DNA from: an uncultured Lachnospiraceae bacterium
GTDB taxonomy: Bacteria; Bacillota_A; Clostridia; Lachnospirales; Lachnospiraceae
Length of the DNA stretch: 8,981 bases
Direction of reading: 5' to 3'
NCBI GenBank assembly: GCA_902795985.1
Contig: CADBNG010000488.1
Span: 1-8,981 of the forward strand
Position numbers and translations under genes: made by a program. The notes below the pieces were generated by a model. The model was not told where the DNA came from. It searched no databases and saw only the letters and a program-made list of their open reading frames with translations. Below, in pieces: positions 1 through 6,055 of the stretch. The stretch's first letter is position 1, and each line of letters begins with the position of its first letter.

Positions 1-340
1 GAAGAAGATGCTTTGGACGGACGCAATCTCTTGAATATCCTGTTGCAACCGCCCGATTCGGTGTAGAGAATAGCATTATTTTCAAGAAAGAAGATGCTTC
101 GGACGGACGCAATCACATAATAATCCCTGTTGTAACCGTAGGATTCGGTGAAAAGAATAGAATTATGTCAACCAATAAGATGTTTTAGGCGGATGCAATC
201 TCTATAAAAGCCTTGTTGTAACCGCCCGAACAGTAAAAAAGGGTAAATCTATGTCACCCAAATGCGTTTCGCGGGCAGGCGCAATTCATCAATTCAGCAC
301 TATGTAACCGTCTTTCCGGGACGGGAATCTCTCCCATCAC
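1..340. repeat. Degenerate tandem array, four units of 86 bp
   Basis: Four diverged copies follow one another in an almost fixed 86-bp register. The block acgcaatc or its variants begins at 21, 107, 193 and 279, and a second block, tgttgtaaccg or its variants, begins at 41, 128, 214 and 300. The first two units are clearly alike along their length. The third and fourth are more worn, and the fourth fades out near 340. The first unit starts at the window edge, so the array probably continues to the left. No open reading frame runs through it, since 86 is not a multiple of three and frames break. On the minus strand three of the units can form a short stem between the gg(g)cgg and ccg(t/c)cc blocks (shortened in unit 2). 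This stretch holds no gene that I can support; its function is unknown. Confidence 0.8.
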
Positions 341-360
341 AAAATACAGGCAAAACAGAG

Positions 361-398
361 GCAAAAACAAAGGGAAGCGGCCTTCTAAGCCACTTCCC
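361..398 (-). terminator. Rho-independent terminator of the tRNA-Arg unit
   Basis: On the minus strand a 10-bp stem with one T-G pair (gggaagtggc with gccgcttccc) closes a 7-nt loop and is followed directly by a T-rich tract, tttgttttt. It lies 8 nt past the 3' end of the tRNA and is the only terminator-like structure for both the tRNA and the DUF5688 gene upstream of it. Confidence 0.85.
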
Positions 399-406
399 AA
401 AGCTCC

Positions 407-479
407 CACGTCAGGAGGGAATCGAACCCCCGACACACGGCACCGGAAACCGTTGCTCTATCCCCTGAGCTACTGACGC
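407..479 (-). tRNA. tRNA-Arg, anticodon CCG
   Basis: A full cloverleaf folds by hand on the minus strand. The acceptor stem gcgtcag pairs with ctgacgt (first pair G-T). The D arm is gctc/gagc with an 8-nt loop. The anticodon stem acggt/gccgt carries the loop ttccggt, giving anticodon CCG, which reads the arginine codon CGG. There is a 5-nt variable loop, then a T arm ggggg/ccctc with the canonical ttcgaat loop. The discriminator base is G at 407, and CCA is not encoded, as is common in Firmicutes. A promoter lies upstream and a strong terminator downstream, so this gene can be a single-tRNA unit. Confidence 0.95.
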
Positions 480-507
480 ATGCAATCGTTCCCGATTACA
501 GGGAGAT

Positions 508-537
508 ATAATAGCACACGATTTCAGGAATTGTCAA
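508..537 (-). promoter_or_regulatory. Promoter of tRNA-Arg
   Basis: On the minus strand a perfect -35 box TTGACA (532-537) stands 18 nt from a -10 box TATTAT (508-513), placing the transcription start about 22 nt upstream of the tRNA. The -35 box lies inside the last codons of the DUF5688 gene, so the two genes overlap functionally. Confidence 0.75.
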
Positions 538-1147
538 TCATAAGAGTGTCATCCTTCCGGCTGTAGCGGTAGATGCTGTAGGACAGGATTTCCTCCTCGT
601 CCACTTCCGTGTCATTCACATTCCGGACGATTTTTCGAAGATAGTCCGCAGAAACATCCCCTCTGTCCGGAAGAAGAAGGCACTCATGAATACTCGACGG
701 AAGGATAAACAGATCCGAATCCAGTTCCCGGGCGATTTCCGTCAGCAATCCGGGATAAAAAACGGCGACCGCCCCGAGATGCATCTCACTGTTGGACAGG
801 ACATAAAGGGATTCGTACTTCCCTTCTTCCAGCACTTCGGAAAGAGGCGCAAACAACGCGCGCTTTTGCAGGAGTGTGTTTGTCCAGGCCAGGACGCCCA
901 GCTCTTCTTCCTCCAGACCCAGTTCTTCCATCACGGAATACGTAACCGGGGTAAGAATGCTGCATTGACCGGTTTTTTTCTCCAGATAATACACGATGGC
1001 GACACCGCAGTGCATGCTCAGCGGACGCTCCTTTTTCAGCTCCTCCGCATGGGTTCCGTTTACGGCGCAGCAGAAAATTTCCGAACGGTCACAGGCGGTC
1101 CGGTCGTCTTCGACGAAGGGGAAAGGGATGTTGATATCAGTTGTCAT
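524..1147 (-). CDS. DUF5688 family protein
   Basis: A 207-residue protein of unknown function. The start is chosen at ATG 1145-1147 because AAGGAGG (1156-1162) stands 8 nt upstream; the longer open frame to 1324 has no such site and runs through leader repeats. The C-terminal half shows the pattern I recognise as DUF5688: LYVLSN near residue 114, GAVAVFYPGLL near 125-135, LFILPSSIHECLLLPD near 146-161, then RNVNDTEV and EEILSYSIYRY near 175-195. There is no signal peptide or membrane segment, so the protein is probably cytosolic. It is rich in Glu and Asp, and the N-terminal 45 residues are poorly conserved in character. My recollection is that many family members are longer, so this one may be a short form. 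It has its own candidate promoter far upstream, and transcription probably reads through the tRNA. The family assignment is by motif memory; the function is not known. Confidence 0.8.
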   Translation of the reverse strand: MTTDINIPFPFVEDDRTACDRSEIFCCAVNGTHAEELKKERPLSMHCGVAIVYYLEKKTGQCSILTPVTYSVMEELGLEEEELGVLAWTNTLLQKRALFAPLSEVLEEGKYESLYVLSNSEMHLGAVAVFYPGLLTEIARELDSDLFILPSSIHECLLLPDRGDVSADYLRKIVRNVNDTEVDEEEILSYSIYRYSRKDDTLMIDNS

Positions 1148-1155
1148 ACGAGATA

Positions 1156-1162
1156 CCTCCTT
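1156..1162 (-). promoter_or_regulatory. Ribosome binding site of the DUF5688 gene
   Basis: AAGGAGG on the minus strand, 8 nt before ATG 1147. This decides the start and excludes the longer upstream reading of the same frame. Confidence 0.85.
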
Positions 1163-1260
1163 GAAATGAAAATAGATATGAAATGATCCTGCGGGCAAAG
1201 ATGGCTCCGGTGTTCCCGCAGGGAAGTGTCCAAAGGGCCGGAAGCAAAAATCCGGATGAG

Positions 1261-1400
1261 AGAAAGAGAAGCCGCAGCACCCTACGTACACAAAAAAGCA
1301 TGTTGCAAAAGAACGAAAATCCAATCGCTAAGAAAGAGAAAACGCAGCACCCGACGTACACAAAAAAGCATGCTGCAAAAGAACGAAAATCCAATCGCTG
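1261..1400. repeat. Tandem direct duplication, two 70-bp units
   Basis: Units 1261-1330 and 1331-1400 are identical at all but five positions by eye (two near the tenth base, one in the cctacg/ccgacg block, one in tgttg/tgctg, and the last base). They lie in the gene-free stretch 1148-1513 between the phosphodiesterase and the DUF5688 gene, within what should be the DUF5688 leader. On the minus strand each unit contains a T-rich run, a gcaacatgc or gcagcatgc block and tgtgtacgt. 70 is not a multiple of three, so the repeat is unlikely to be coding. Confidence 0.9.
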
Positions 1401-1461
1401 ATCTTTGCCTGAAGCGGCTGACGATGGATGGCGAAGCATCCGATGAATCGTTCAAAGAGTT

Positions 1462-1497
1462 CTGTCCGGCCGCGTTTTGAAACCGGGCCGGATACAG
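1462..1497 (-). other. Hairpin at the start of the DUF5688 leader or end of the GDPD gene
   Basis: On the minus strand ctgt-at-ccggcc pairs with ggccgg-acag: 10 bp with a two-base AT bulge and a 14-nt loop. The run after it (aactctttg) is too poor in T for a confident intrinsic terminator. The candidate -10 box at 1503-1508 places the transcription start at or next to its first base, so it may form the 5' end of the DUF5688 mRNA. It could also act as a weak terminator for the phosphodiesterase gene, 17 nt past its stop codon. Confidence 0.5.
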
Positions 1498-1502
1498 TTT
1501 GG

Positions 1503-1531
1503 ATTATACGGTATCAGAATCCGAATTGCAA
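1503..1531 (-). promoter_or_regulatory. Promoter for the DUF5688 transcript
   Basis: On the minus strand TTGCAA (1526-1531) and TATAAT (1503-1508) are separated by exactly 17 nt. The -10 box is perfect, and the -35 box falls within the final codons of the phosphodiesterase gene. It predicts transcription from about 1496 and a 5' leader near 350 nt. I see no better promoter closer to the gene. Confidence 0.6.
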
Positions 1532-3379
1532 GATGAAATTCGGGCTTTCGATCAGCCCGCGCATCGTTTTCAGGAAGCCGCCGGTATAGTCCGCCGAAAG
1601 CAGGGTGTAGTCCATCATGATCGGGTCATCGGTCAGAATGCCGTCGATTCCGGCATCGATCAGCCCCTGCACGTGGGACGACGTATTCACGGTCCAGGCA
1701 TAAACCCTTTTGCCGCTTTGATGAATCTCCGAAACCAGATCCTCGGTAACACTGCTCTCTTCGATGGAATACCAGTCCGCATACGGAATCTTTGAAATGT
1801 TCCCGTTGGCGGCGGCCATGCAGTAAACAACGGTCATTTCCGGATCCAGGGTTTTTACCTTCTGCAGGGAAGACGCCCGCAAAGAAGCGATCACGCACTG
1901 GTCCCGCATCCCTGCTTCCTGAATCAGCCTCAGGACGCTTTCTTCCAGGTCGGAATCGTATTCCGTCGGCTTCAGGTCAATCATCAGCCGGACTTTGTTT
2001 TTGCAGAGAGCCAGAACCTCTTGCAGGGTCGGGATCTTTGTGCCCTCATACTCCGCGCTGAACCAGCCTCCGGCATCAACGATCCAGGAAAGCTCCTCGT
2101 ACGTCATTTCATGAAGATAATCATTCCGTCCCGTAAACTTCCGCAGGCGGTCGTCATGAGAAAGGACAATAACGCCGTCCGCAGTCTGACGGACGTCGAT
2201 CTCGACCCAGTCGGACAGTCCCTCTTCGATCGCGAGATTGACCGCGGGAACGGTGTTTTCCGGCGCATGAAGGGAATCGCCCTTATGCGCCACGATTTCG
2301 GGGCGGGAATAATCCAGGGTATGCATGCTCCGCCCGGTAAAGTTCTGGGTGAAATAGACCACGGCGCAGCCGATGATAATGACCGCGGTAATAATCCGGG
2401 CTTTTCCCCGGAACGGATCGATCCGGTAGTCTCCGTTATCGGCTACCTGGACAATCTCCCCGTCTTCCTCTTCGATCCTGCCGAAAAGCGCCGATAAGAA
2501 TGCCAGGACAAAGGCCGGCGTCAGGATCGTATTGATCAGGTTGACGATCATGTTCCCGGTGGCCCGCATGAAACCGATCTTTTCCGTGTAGGAAACTCCG
2601 TACACGGCTCTCGCGACCGGAATTACCAGCGCGTTCATGATTGCCGACGCCGCAATGAACAGGACGATCCAGATACCCGCGGCAGCCGCGGCGGCAAGGA
2701 CAACTTTCAGGAAACGGTGCATGATCAGACCGATGCTCTTGCTCTTGGCTTCCCGGAAGGAAGACTTTTCCAGTACAAAAATATGCAGTGCCAGCATCCA
2801 CCGGATCGTGAAGACAAAAACGATGACCAGCGATCCCAGATAAATGAGAGTCCAGATCCGGTGGTTCATGAGGTATTCCCGCAGGAAGCCCGGAACCGCA
2901 ACGGAAAAGGAAATATTGGTCAGCGGAAACATCCCCAGATACGGCACCATCAGGATCATGAAAAGAATGACCGACCAGTTCTTCGGGATCAGGAGCAGGT
3001 TGGCCGAGTCCAGCCCGGACCGGAACGTTTCGGTCAGCGGCAGCTTTTTCCGGATTCTGGAAGAATAAAACAGGCGGATCATTCCTCCGATCTGGATCAT
3101 CTGGATATATCCGACCACAAAAAGGCTGGCGATAAAGGTAAACCATGTCACCGGAGAACGCAGATACCGCAGAAAATTGTCGTTTCCGAGGTAGTACAGA
3201 CCGGCTGCGCGAAGGGCCAGACCGGAAAGGGCGTAGGTCGAGACCGTAACCACGATCCATGAAATTCCAAGATAAACCGCAACAAAAAGGATCAGCGAGC
3301 GGAAATTGAAACCCATCAGGTGAAAGGTTTCCTTAATGATCCCGAAAAAGTAAGCGGCATGCTTTCTGAATTTCATCAT
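1514..3379 (-). CDS. Membrane-anchored glycerophosphodiester phosphodiesterase
   Basis: A 621-residue, two-part protein. Residues 1-350 form a membrane domain with about seven hydrophobic spans (near 28-52, 77-99, 134-153, 176-198, 224-250, 276-299 and 328-346). Residues 360-595 form a TIM-barrel GDPD domain that by family hydrolyses glycerophosphodiesters to glycerol-3-phosphate and an alcohol. Visible active-site elements are AHKGD (364-368), PENT (373-376), VEID (392-395), SHDD with the second His at 408, and MIDLKP (466-471). The barrel ends with AWTVN (561-565) and GILTDDP (580-586). The usual HRG and EIK motifs read HKG and DLK here. By membrane topology of the family the barrel probably faces outside, where it would act on lipid or teichoic-acid head groups. 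The start is one of two adjacent ATGs (3377-3379 or 3374-3376), both with a weak ribosome site. It lies downstream of efp beyond a hairpin. Confidence 0.9.
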   Translation of the reverse strand: MMKFRKHAAYFFGIIKETFHLMGFNFRSLILFVAVYLGISWIVVTVSTYALSGLALRAAGLYYLGNDNFLRYLRSPVTWFTFIASLFVVGYIQMIQIGGMIRLFYSSRIRKKLPLTETFRSGLDSANLLLIPKNWSVILFMILMVPYLGMFPLTNISFSVAVPGFLREYLMNHRIWTLIYLGSLVIVFVFTIRWMLALHIFVLEKSSFREAKSKSIGLIMHRFLKVVLAAAAAAGIWIVLFIAASAIMNALVIPVARAVYGVSYTEKIGFMRATGNMIVNLINTILTPAFVLAFLSALFGRIEEEDGEIVQVADNGDYRIDPFRGKARIITAVIIIGCAVVYFTQNFTGRSMHTLDYSRPEIVAHKGDSLHAPENTVPAVNLAIEEGLSDWVEIDVRQTADGVIVLSHDDRLRKFTGRNDYLHEMTYEELSWIVDAGGWFSAEYEGTKIPTLQEVLALCKNKVRLMIDLKPTEYDSDLEESVLRLIQEAGMRDQCVIASLRASSLQKVKTLDPEMTVVYCMAAANGNISKIPYADWYSIEESSVTEDLVSEIHQSGKRVYAWTVNTSSHVQGLIDAGIDGILTDDPIMMDYTLLSADYTGGFLKTMRGLIESPNFILQFGF

Positions 3380-3397
3380 GATCCGGACAGGTAAAAG

Positions 3398-3403
3398 ATT
3401 ATA
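3398..3403 (-). promoter_or_regulatory. Possible -10 box of the phosphodiesterase gene
   Basis: A perfect TATAAT on the minus strand lies 18 nt upstream of the ATG, just past the efp hairpin. At the expected distance (3421-3426) there is no recognisable -35 box, and that position falls in the hairpin, so the promoter call is weak. If used, the leader would be very short, about a dozen nucleotides. Confidence 0.3.
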
Positions 3404-3411
3404 AACAGGCT

Positions 3412-3440
3412 AAGGGCTGCCGTGTTGCGCGACAGCCCTT
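3412..3440 (-). terminator. Hairpin after efp, possible terminator
   Basis: On the minus strand aagggctgtcg pairs with cggcagccctt (11 bp, one T-G pair) around a 7-nt loop, 23 nt past the efp stop codon. The stem is strong, but the following bases (agcctgtttataatctttt) lack an immediate T run. It may terminate inefficiently, protect the efp mRNA 3' end, or let some transcription through to the phosphodiesterase gene. Confidence 0.5.
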
Positions 3441-3463
3441 ATAAAGATCAAGAAAAAACAGGA

Positions 3464-4021
3464 TCAGACGCGGCTTAAATACTCGCCGACCCGGGTATCG
3501 ATCTTGATCACGTCACCGATGTTAACGAACAGAGGAACATTGACCTGCGCGCCGGTTTCAACGATGGCGGGCTTGGTGGCTCCCTGGGCGGTATTGCCCG
3601 CGAATCCGGGCTCCGTCTCGGTGATCGCGAGTTCCACGAACAGCGGCGGTTCCACAGAGAACACGTTGCCGTTATAGGAACAGATCTTGACCATCTCGTT
3701 CTCTTTCACGAACTTCAGGGCATCGCCGATGGTGTCTTCGTTCAGGGCGATCTGTTCGTAGGTTTCCATATCCATGAAATAGAACAGGGCCCCGTCATTG
3801 TACAGATACTGCATATCGACCCGGTCGATACGGGCCTGCGGGAATTTTTCCGTCGGACGGAACGTTTTTTCCACGACGCCGCCGGTCATGACGTTCTTCA
3901 GTTTTGTGCGGACAAACGGAGAACCTTTGCCGGGTTTTACGTGCTGAAATTCAATAACCTGAACAACGTTGCCCTCGATCTCAAGGGTAATGCCGTTTCT
4001 GAAATCTCCTGCTGAAACCAT
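3464..4021 (-). CDS. efp: Elongation factor P
   Basis: A 185-residue protein of the usual EF-P length. It binds the ribosome between the P and E sites and relieves stalling at polyproline stretches; it acts in the cytosol. The three-domain plan is visible: an N-terminal KOW-like domain with the loop KPGKGSPF, an OB-type middle domain (TEKF..., [11 protein letters not shown]), and a C-terminal OB domain ending in [20 protein letters not shown]. Lys32 at the tip of the loop is the residue modified in several bacteria; the modifying enzyme is not in this window. The ribosome site AGGAGG (4030-4035) is 8 nt before ATG 4021. It has its own candidate promoter and is followed by a hairpin. The call is secure. 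Confidence 0.98.
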   Translation of the reverse strand: MVSAGDFRNGITLEIEGNVVQVIEFQHVKPGKGSPFVRTKLKNVMTGGVVEKTFRPTEKFPQARIDRVDMQYLYNDGALFYFMDMETYEQIALNEDTIGDALKFVKENEMVKICSYNGNVFSVEPPLFVELAITETEPGFAGNTAQGATKPAIVETGAQVNVPLFVNIGDVIKIDTRVGEYLSRV

Positions 4022-4086
4022 AGTTGCTTCCTCCTGATGTTTCTTTCCATTTATCTTATCTCAGATAGGCGGATTTCGCAACAGAA

Positions 4087-4115
4087 ATTATAGAAAAGTA
4101 GCACCCCGGTCATTT
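4087..4115 (-). promoter_or_regulatory. Candidate efp promoter
   Basis: A perfect TATAAT on the minus strand (4087-4092) lies 65 nt upstream of the efp start. The -35 region (around 4110-4115, AAATGA, 17-nt spacer) is poor and overlaps the transporter stop codon. No terminator is visible between the transporter and efp, so efp may also be read from upstream. Confidence 0.45.
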
Positions 4116-5399
4116 TCCCTCAAAGGCCGGCTGTTCTCTCACAAATCCCGCCTGCGCGGCGGAAGCCGCTTCTGTCCGGGCTTTTATTCCGGCCATTTTG
4201 CGGATAAAGCGGATCATGGCAACGGTAAGAACCGCTGTTGCCATACCCACAATGAAGGTCGGAAGATAGCTGCCGGACAGAGCGGCCAGCGCATTGGAGA
4301 GAGCGTTAAACAGAACAGAGGAAAGGCCCAGCCCCATCATCAGGAAGCCGTAGTTCCTTCCGGAGTATTTCGGGCCGAACAGATCCGTACAGAGAGCCGG
4401 GAAGACCGCGGAGGGTCCGCCATAGGCAAAAGCGGTTGCGAGTACGGCTGCCGCGTATCCGCCCCCGCCCAGGAAGGCCAGTCCGAGCGAAGATGCCGCG
4501 GTAATTCCGCAAAGGATGTACATAGCCGTAAAACGTCCGATTTTGTCGGAAAGAGTGGACATCAGGACCCGGCCGATGGTATTGGTAACGCCGGTCATGG
4601 AAAGGCAGAGCACAGCCGCGCCGGCAGTAAGGCCGCGTTCGATCCCCAGATCTTTGATCAGGGGAGTGATCATATTCCAGGTTCCGTTATAGAAAAAGAG
4701 GCACAGGAAAAAGACCCAGAAGGCTTTTTTGCTCATGGCTTCCTGCAGGTTCAGGCTGACCCGGGATGCAGGCTGCGCGGCGGCCTGCGCGAGACAGGCT
4801 TTCCGGAACGACTCATCCGGAATACGGATAAACAGAACAGCGGTCATGGAAACCGCGAAAGCGGCGATGCCAAAAATCCGAAGAGTCACAGGCATGGTAA
4901 AACGATCCAGCAGCATCGTGCATAAGGGTGAGAACACAACCGTGGAAAGCCCGAAGGAAGCCGCCGCGATTCCTGTGGCAAATCCCACTCTGTCCGGATA
5001 CCACTTCTGGATTCCGTTAAGGGCACTGGTATAAACAAAACCGCTGCCGAGTCCGCCGATAATACTGTAAGTAATATAGAACAGGGCAATCGGGGCGCCG
5101 GAAGGAATCGCGGAAGACAGCACCATCCCTGCCCCAAACAGGACACTTCCGACTGCGGAAGTCTTTTTGGGCCCGATACGGTCCTGGATTACACCGCCGA
5201 CAAAACACCCGCCGGTAAACGCGAACAGCATGATGGAGGCAACCATATTCGCAGCGGACGGTGTCCAGGAATAGTAGTTTTGCGCGGTCGCTTTATACGC
5301 GCTCCATATATAAACGACTCCGACACATAAAGACGAAAGGACCATGGCTATGATCGCAGCGTAATTTCTATGGATCGGCTGGAAGTTTTTTCCCCGCAT
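4110..5399 (-). CDS. MFS transporter of the OFA (oxalate/formate antiporter-like) family
   Basis: A 429-residue, 12-span integral membrane protein. The start is set at ATG 5399, 9 nt after AAGGAGG (5409-5415); the same frame runs open to 5468 but without a ribosome site. The MFS loop motif GGVIQDRIGPKK (68-79) lies between spans 2 and 3, and its partner SDKIGRF (284-290) lies in the second half. The segments QKWYPDRVGFATG (131-143) and FGPKYSGRNYGF (341-352), plus GGPSAVFPALCTDLFG, are typical of the OFA branch, which exchanges small organic anions. The substrate cannot be read from the sequence. The tail after residue 400 is soluble and Ala-rich. The gene follows a MarR regulator, separated by a strong terminator and a dyad-rich promoter region, which suggests regulation by that protein. 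An efflux role is also possible. Confidence 0.88.
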   Translation of the reverse strand: MRGKNFQPIHRNYAAIIAMVLSSLCVGVVYIWSAYKATAQNYYSWTPSAANMVASIMLFAFTGGCFVGGVIQDRIGPKKTSAVGSVLFGAGMVLSSAIPSGAPIALFYITYSIIGGLGSGFVYTSALNGIQKWYPDRVGFATGIAAASFGLSTVVFSPLCTMLLDRFTMPVTLRIFGIAAFAVSMTAVLFIRIPDESFRKACLAQAAAQPASRVSLNLQEAMSKKAFWVFFLCLFFYNGTWNMITPLIKDLGIERGLTAGAAVLCLSMTGVTNTIGRVLMSTLSDKIGRFTAMYILCGITAASSLGLAFLGGGGYAAAVLATAFAYGGPSAVFPALCTDLFGPKYSGRNYGFLMMGLGLSSVLFNALSNALAALSGSYLPTFIVGMATAVLTVAMIRFIRKMAGIKARTEAASAAQAGFVREQPAFEGK

Positions 5400-5408
5400 G
5401 ACAGCATT

Positions 5409-5415
5409 CCTCCTT
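5409..5415 (-). promoter_or_regulatory. Ribosome binding site of the MFS gene
   Basis: AAGGAGG on the minus strand, 9 nt before ATG 5399. It fixes the start and excludes the 23-residue upstream extension. Confidence 0.85.
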
Positions 5416-5451
5416 TTATTCTGCCGACAAAAAAGACCGGAAATATTAATT

Positions 5452-5507
5452 GTTAGGATTCTAACCATTTGTATACTAACATATTTTGCATCCTATTGCA
5501 TGCAAAA
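5452..5507 (-). promoter_or_regulatory. Promoter and operator region of the MFS gene
   Basis: A tentative -35 TTGCAT (5500-5505) and -10 TATGTT (5478-5483) are 16 nt apart on the minus strand. Three dyads overlap or flank them. TTTTGCAT and ATGCAAAA (5484-5491 and 5500-5507) are 8-bp arms with an 8-bp gap across the -35 region. TTTGTATACTAA (5468-5479) is a near-palindrome centred on GTATAC and touching the -10. GTTAG-gatt-CTAAC (5452-5465) lies downstream. MarR proteins bind short palindromes in such positions, so the MarR encoded next door is the obvious candidate; that link is inference. Confidence 0.5.
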
Positions 5508-5510
5508 AAA

Positions 5511-5582
5511 GACGGCAGAGAAACGCTTTTGCGCCGCCATTTTACCCGTAAAATGACGGCGCAAAAGCGCCTCTCTGCCGTC
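5511..5582 (-). terminator. 72-nt palindromic terminator after the MarR gene
   Basis: Three nested stems form one long hairpin. Outer: gacggcagag with ctctgccgtc (10 bp), then a 3 by 3 internal loop. Middle: cgcttttgcgccg with cggcgcaaaagcg (13 bp), then one mismatch. Inner: c-attttac with gtaaaat-g (8 bp) around a 2-nt tip. On the minus strand it is followed at once by seven T residues (5504-5510), as in an intrinsic terminator; the other strand has no such tract. It lies 34 nt past the MarR stop codon and closes the upstream operon. It is far longer than most intrinsic terminators. Confidence 0.85.
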
Positions 5583-5616
5583 AAAGCATTCCGCCTGTGA
5601 TCAGGCCGCCTCTCTT

Positions 5617-6039
5617 CTACTCCTCAAGAAGGCTGCTCAGACGTTTATAGATTTCTTCCAGTTCGGTCTGGAATGCGTATCCTTGGCCGGATTCGTCCGA
5701 CGGAAAGGCTTCCTTCCGGATGAATTCGAATTCCTGAGTCACCCGGCGGCACATGTCTTTCCCGTTCTCGGTCAGAAAAATATGGAAGCTCCGCCGGTCG
5801 CTGCCGACTCTGCGGCGCTCCACCAGGTTTTTCCTTTCCATCCCGTCGATCAGGGCCGTGACGGAAGCCGGCTCCATCTGGTTTGCCGTCGCGATCTCCC
5901 GCTGGCTTGCCCCGTCATGCTCACGGAGGTAGTCCAGAATCTTGGGCTGTCCGGCCGTCAGTCCCGTATCCGCCAGCCGCCGCATCAGAAGCTTGCGGTA
6001 CATTGCGTAATTTGCCATCATCACATACTGAAAGGTCAT
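5617..6039 (-). CDS. MarR family transcriptional regulator
   Basis: A 140-residue winged-helix DNA-binding protein, a normal MarR length. The helix before the domain carries GLTAGQPKILDYL (26-38). The helix-turn-helix spans about 44-70 (ASQREIA...EPASVTALIDGMERKNLV), and the wing is RRRVGSDRRSFHIFLTENG (75-93) with the typical basic D-R-R tip. A C-terminal helix (121-140) would complete the dimer interface. ATG 6039 is preferred, with GGAG 9 nt upstream; a TTG at 6066 in frame would add nine residues and overlap the deaminase stop. It lies 16 nt after the dCMP deaminase, so it is probably the last gene of that operon. Its likely target is the MFS gene that follows. The ligand is unknown. Confidence 0.88.
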   Translation of the reverse strand: MTFQYVMMANYAMYRKLLMRRLADTGLTAGQPKILDYLREHDGASQREIATANQMEPASVTALIDGMERKNLVERRRVGSDRRSFHIFLTENGKDMCRRVTQEFEFIRKEAFPSDESGQGYAFQTELEEIYKRLSSLLEE

Positions 6040-6055
6040 GGCTCCGGTCTCCGTA

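Noticed and set aside
1..240. A protein-coding repeat on the minus strand (one frame reads about 30 residues through two units)
   Set aside because: The 86-bp period shifts frame at every unit and stops appear in the third unit; there is no start or ribosome site.
1..340. CRISPR array
   Set aside because: The 86-bp units are diverged over their whole length, without short invariant repeats alternating with unrelated spacers, and no cas gene is present.
1148..1324. N-terminal extension of the DUF5688 protein by 59 residues
   Set aside because: It would read through the leader repeat and past a strong AAGGAGG site 8 nt before an internal ATG; the internal start is clearly better.
1137..1439. 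A 100-residue minus-strand frame in the DUF5688 leader, possibly a leader peptide
   Set aside because: It crosses both 70-bp repeats, has no ribosome site before its ATG, is an odd Phe- and Cys-rich composition with repeated pieces, and its other-frame twin repeats the same text. It looks like a chance frame, although its end does overlap the DUF5688 start.
1462..1497. Strong terminator of the phosphodiesterase gene
   Set aside because: The stem is bulged and the following bases are not T-rich; it is kept only as a hairpin of uncertain role.
2436..3260. A 274-residue minus-strand frame inside the phosphodiesterase gene
   Set aside because: It overlaps the membrane domain in another frame, is rich in Arg, Gly, Pro and Ser as expected of a GC-rich shadow, and has no recognisable motif.
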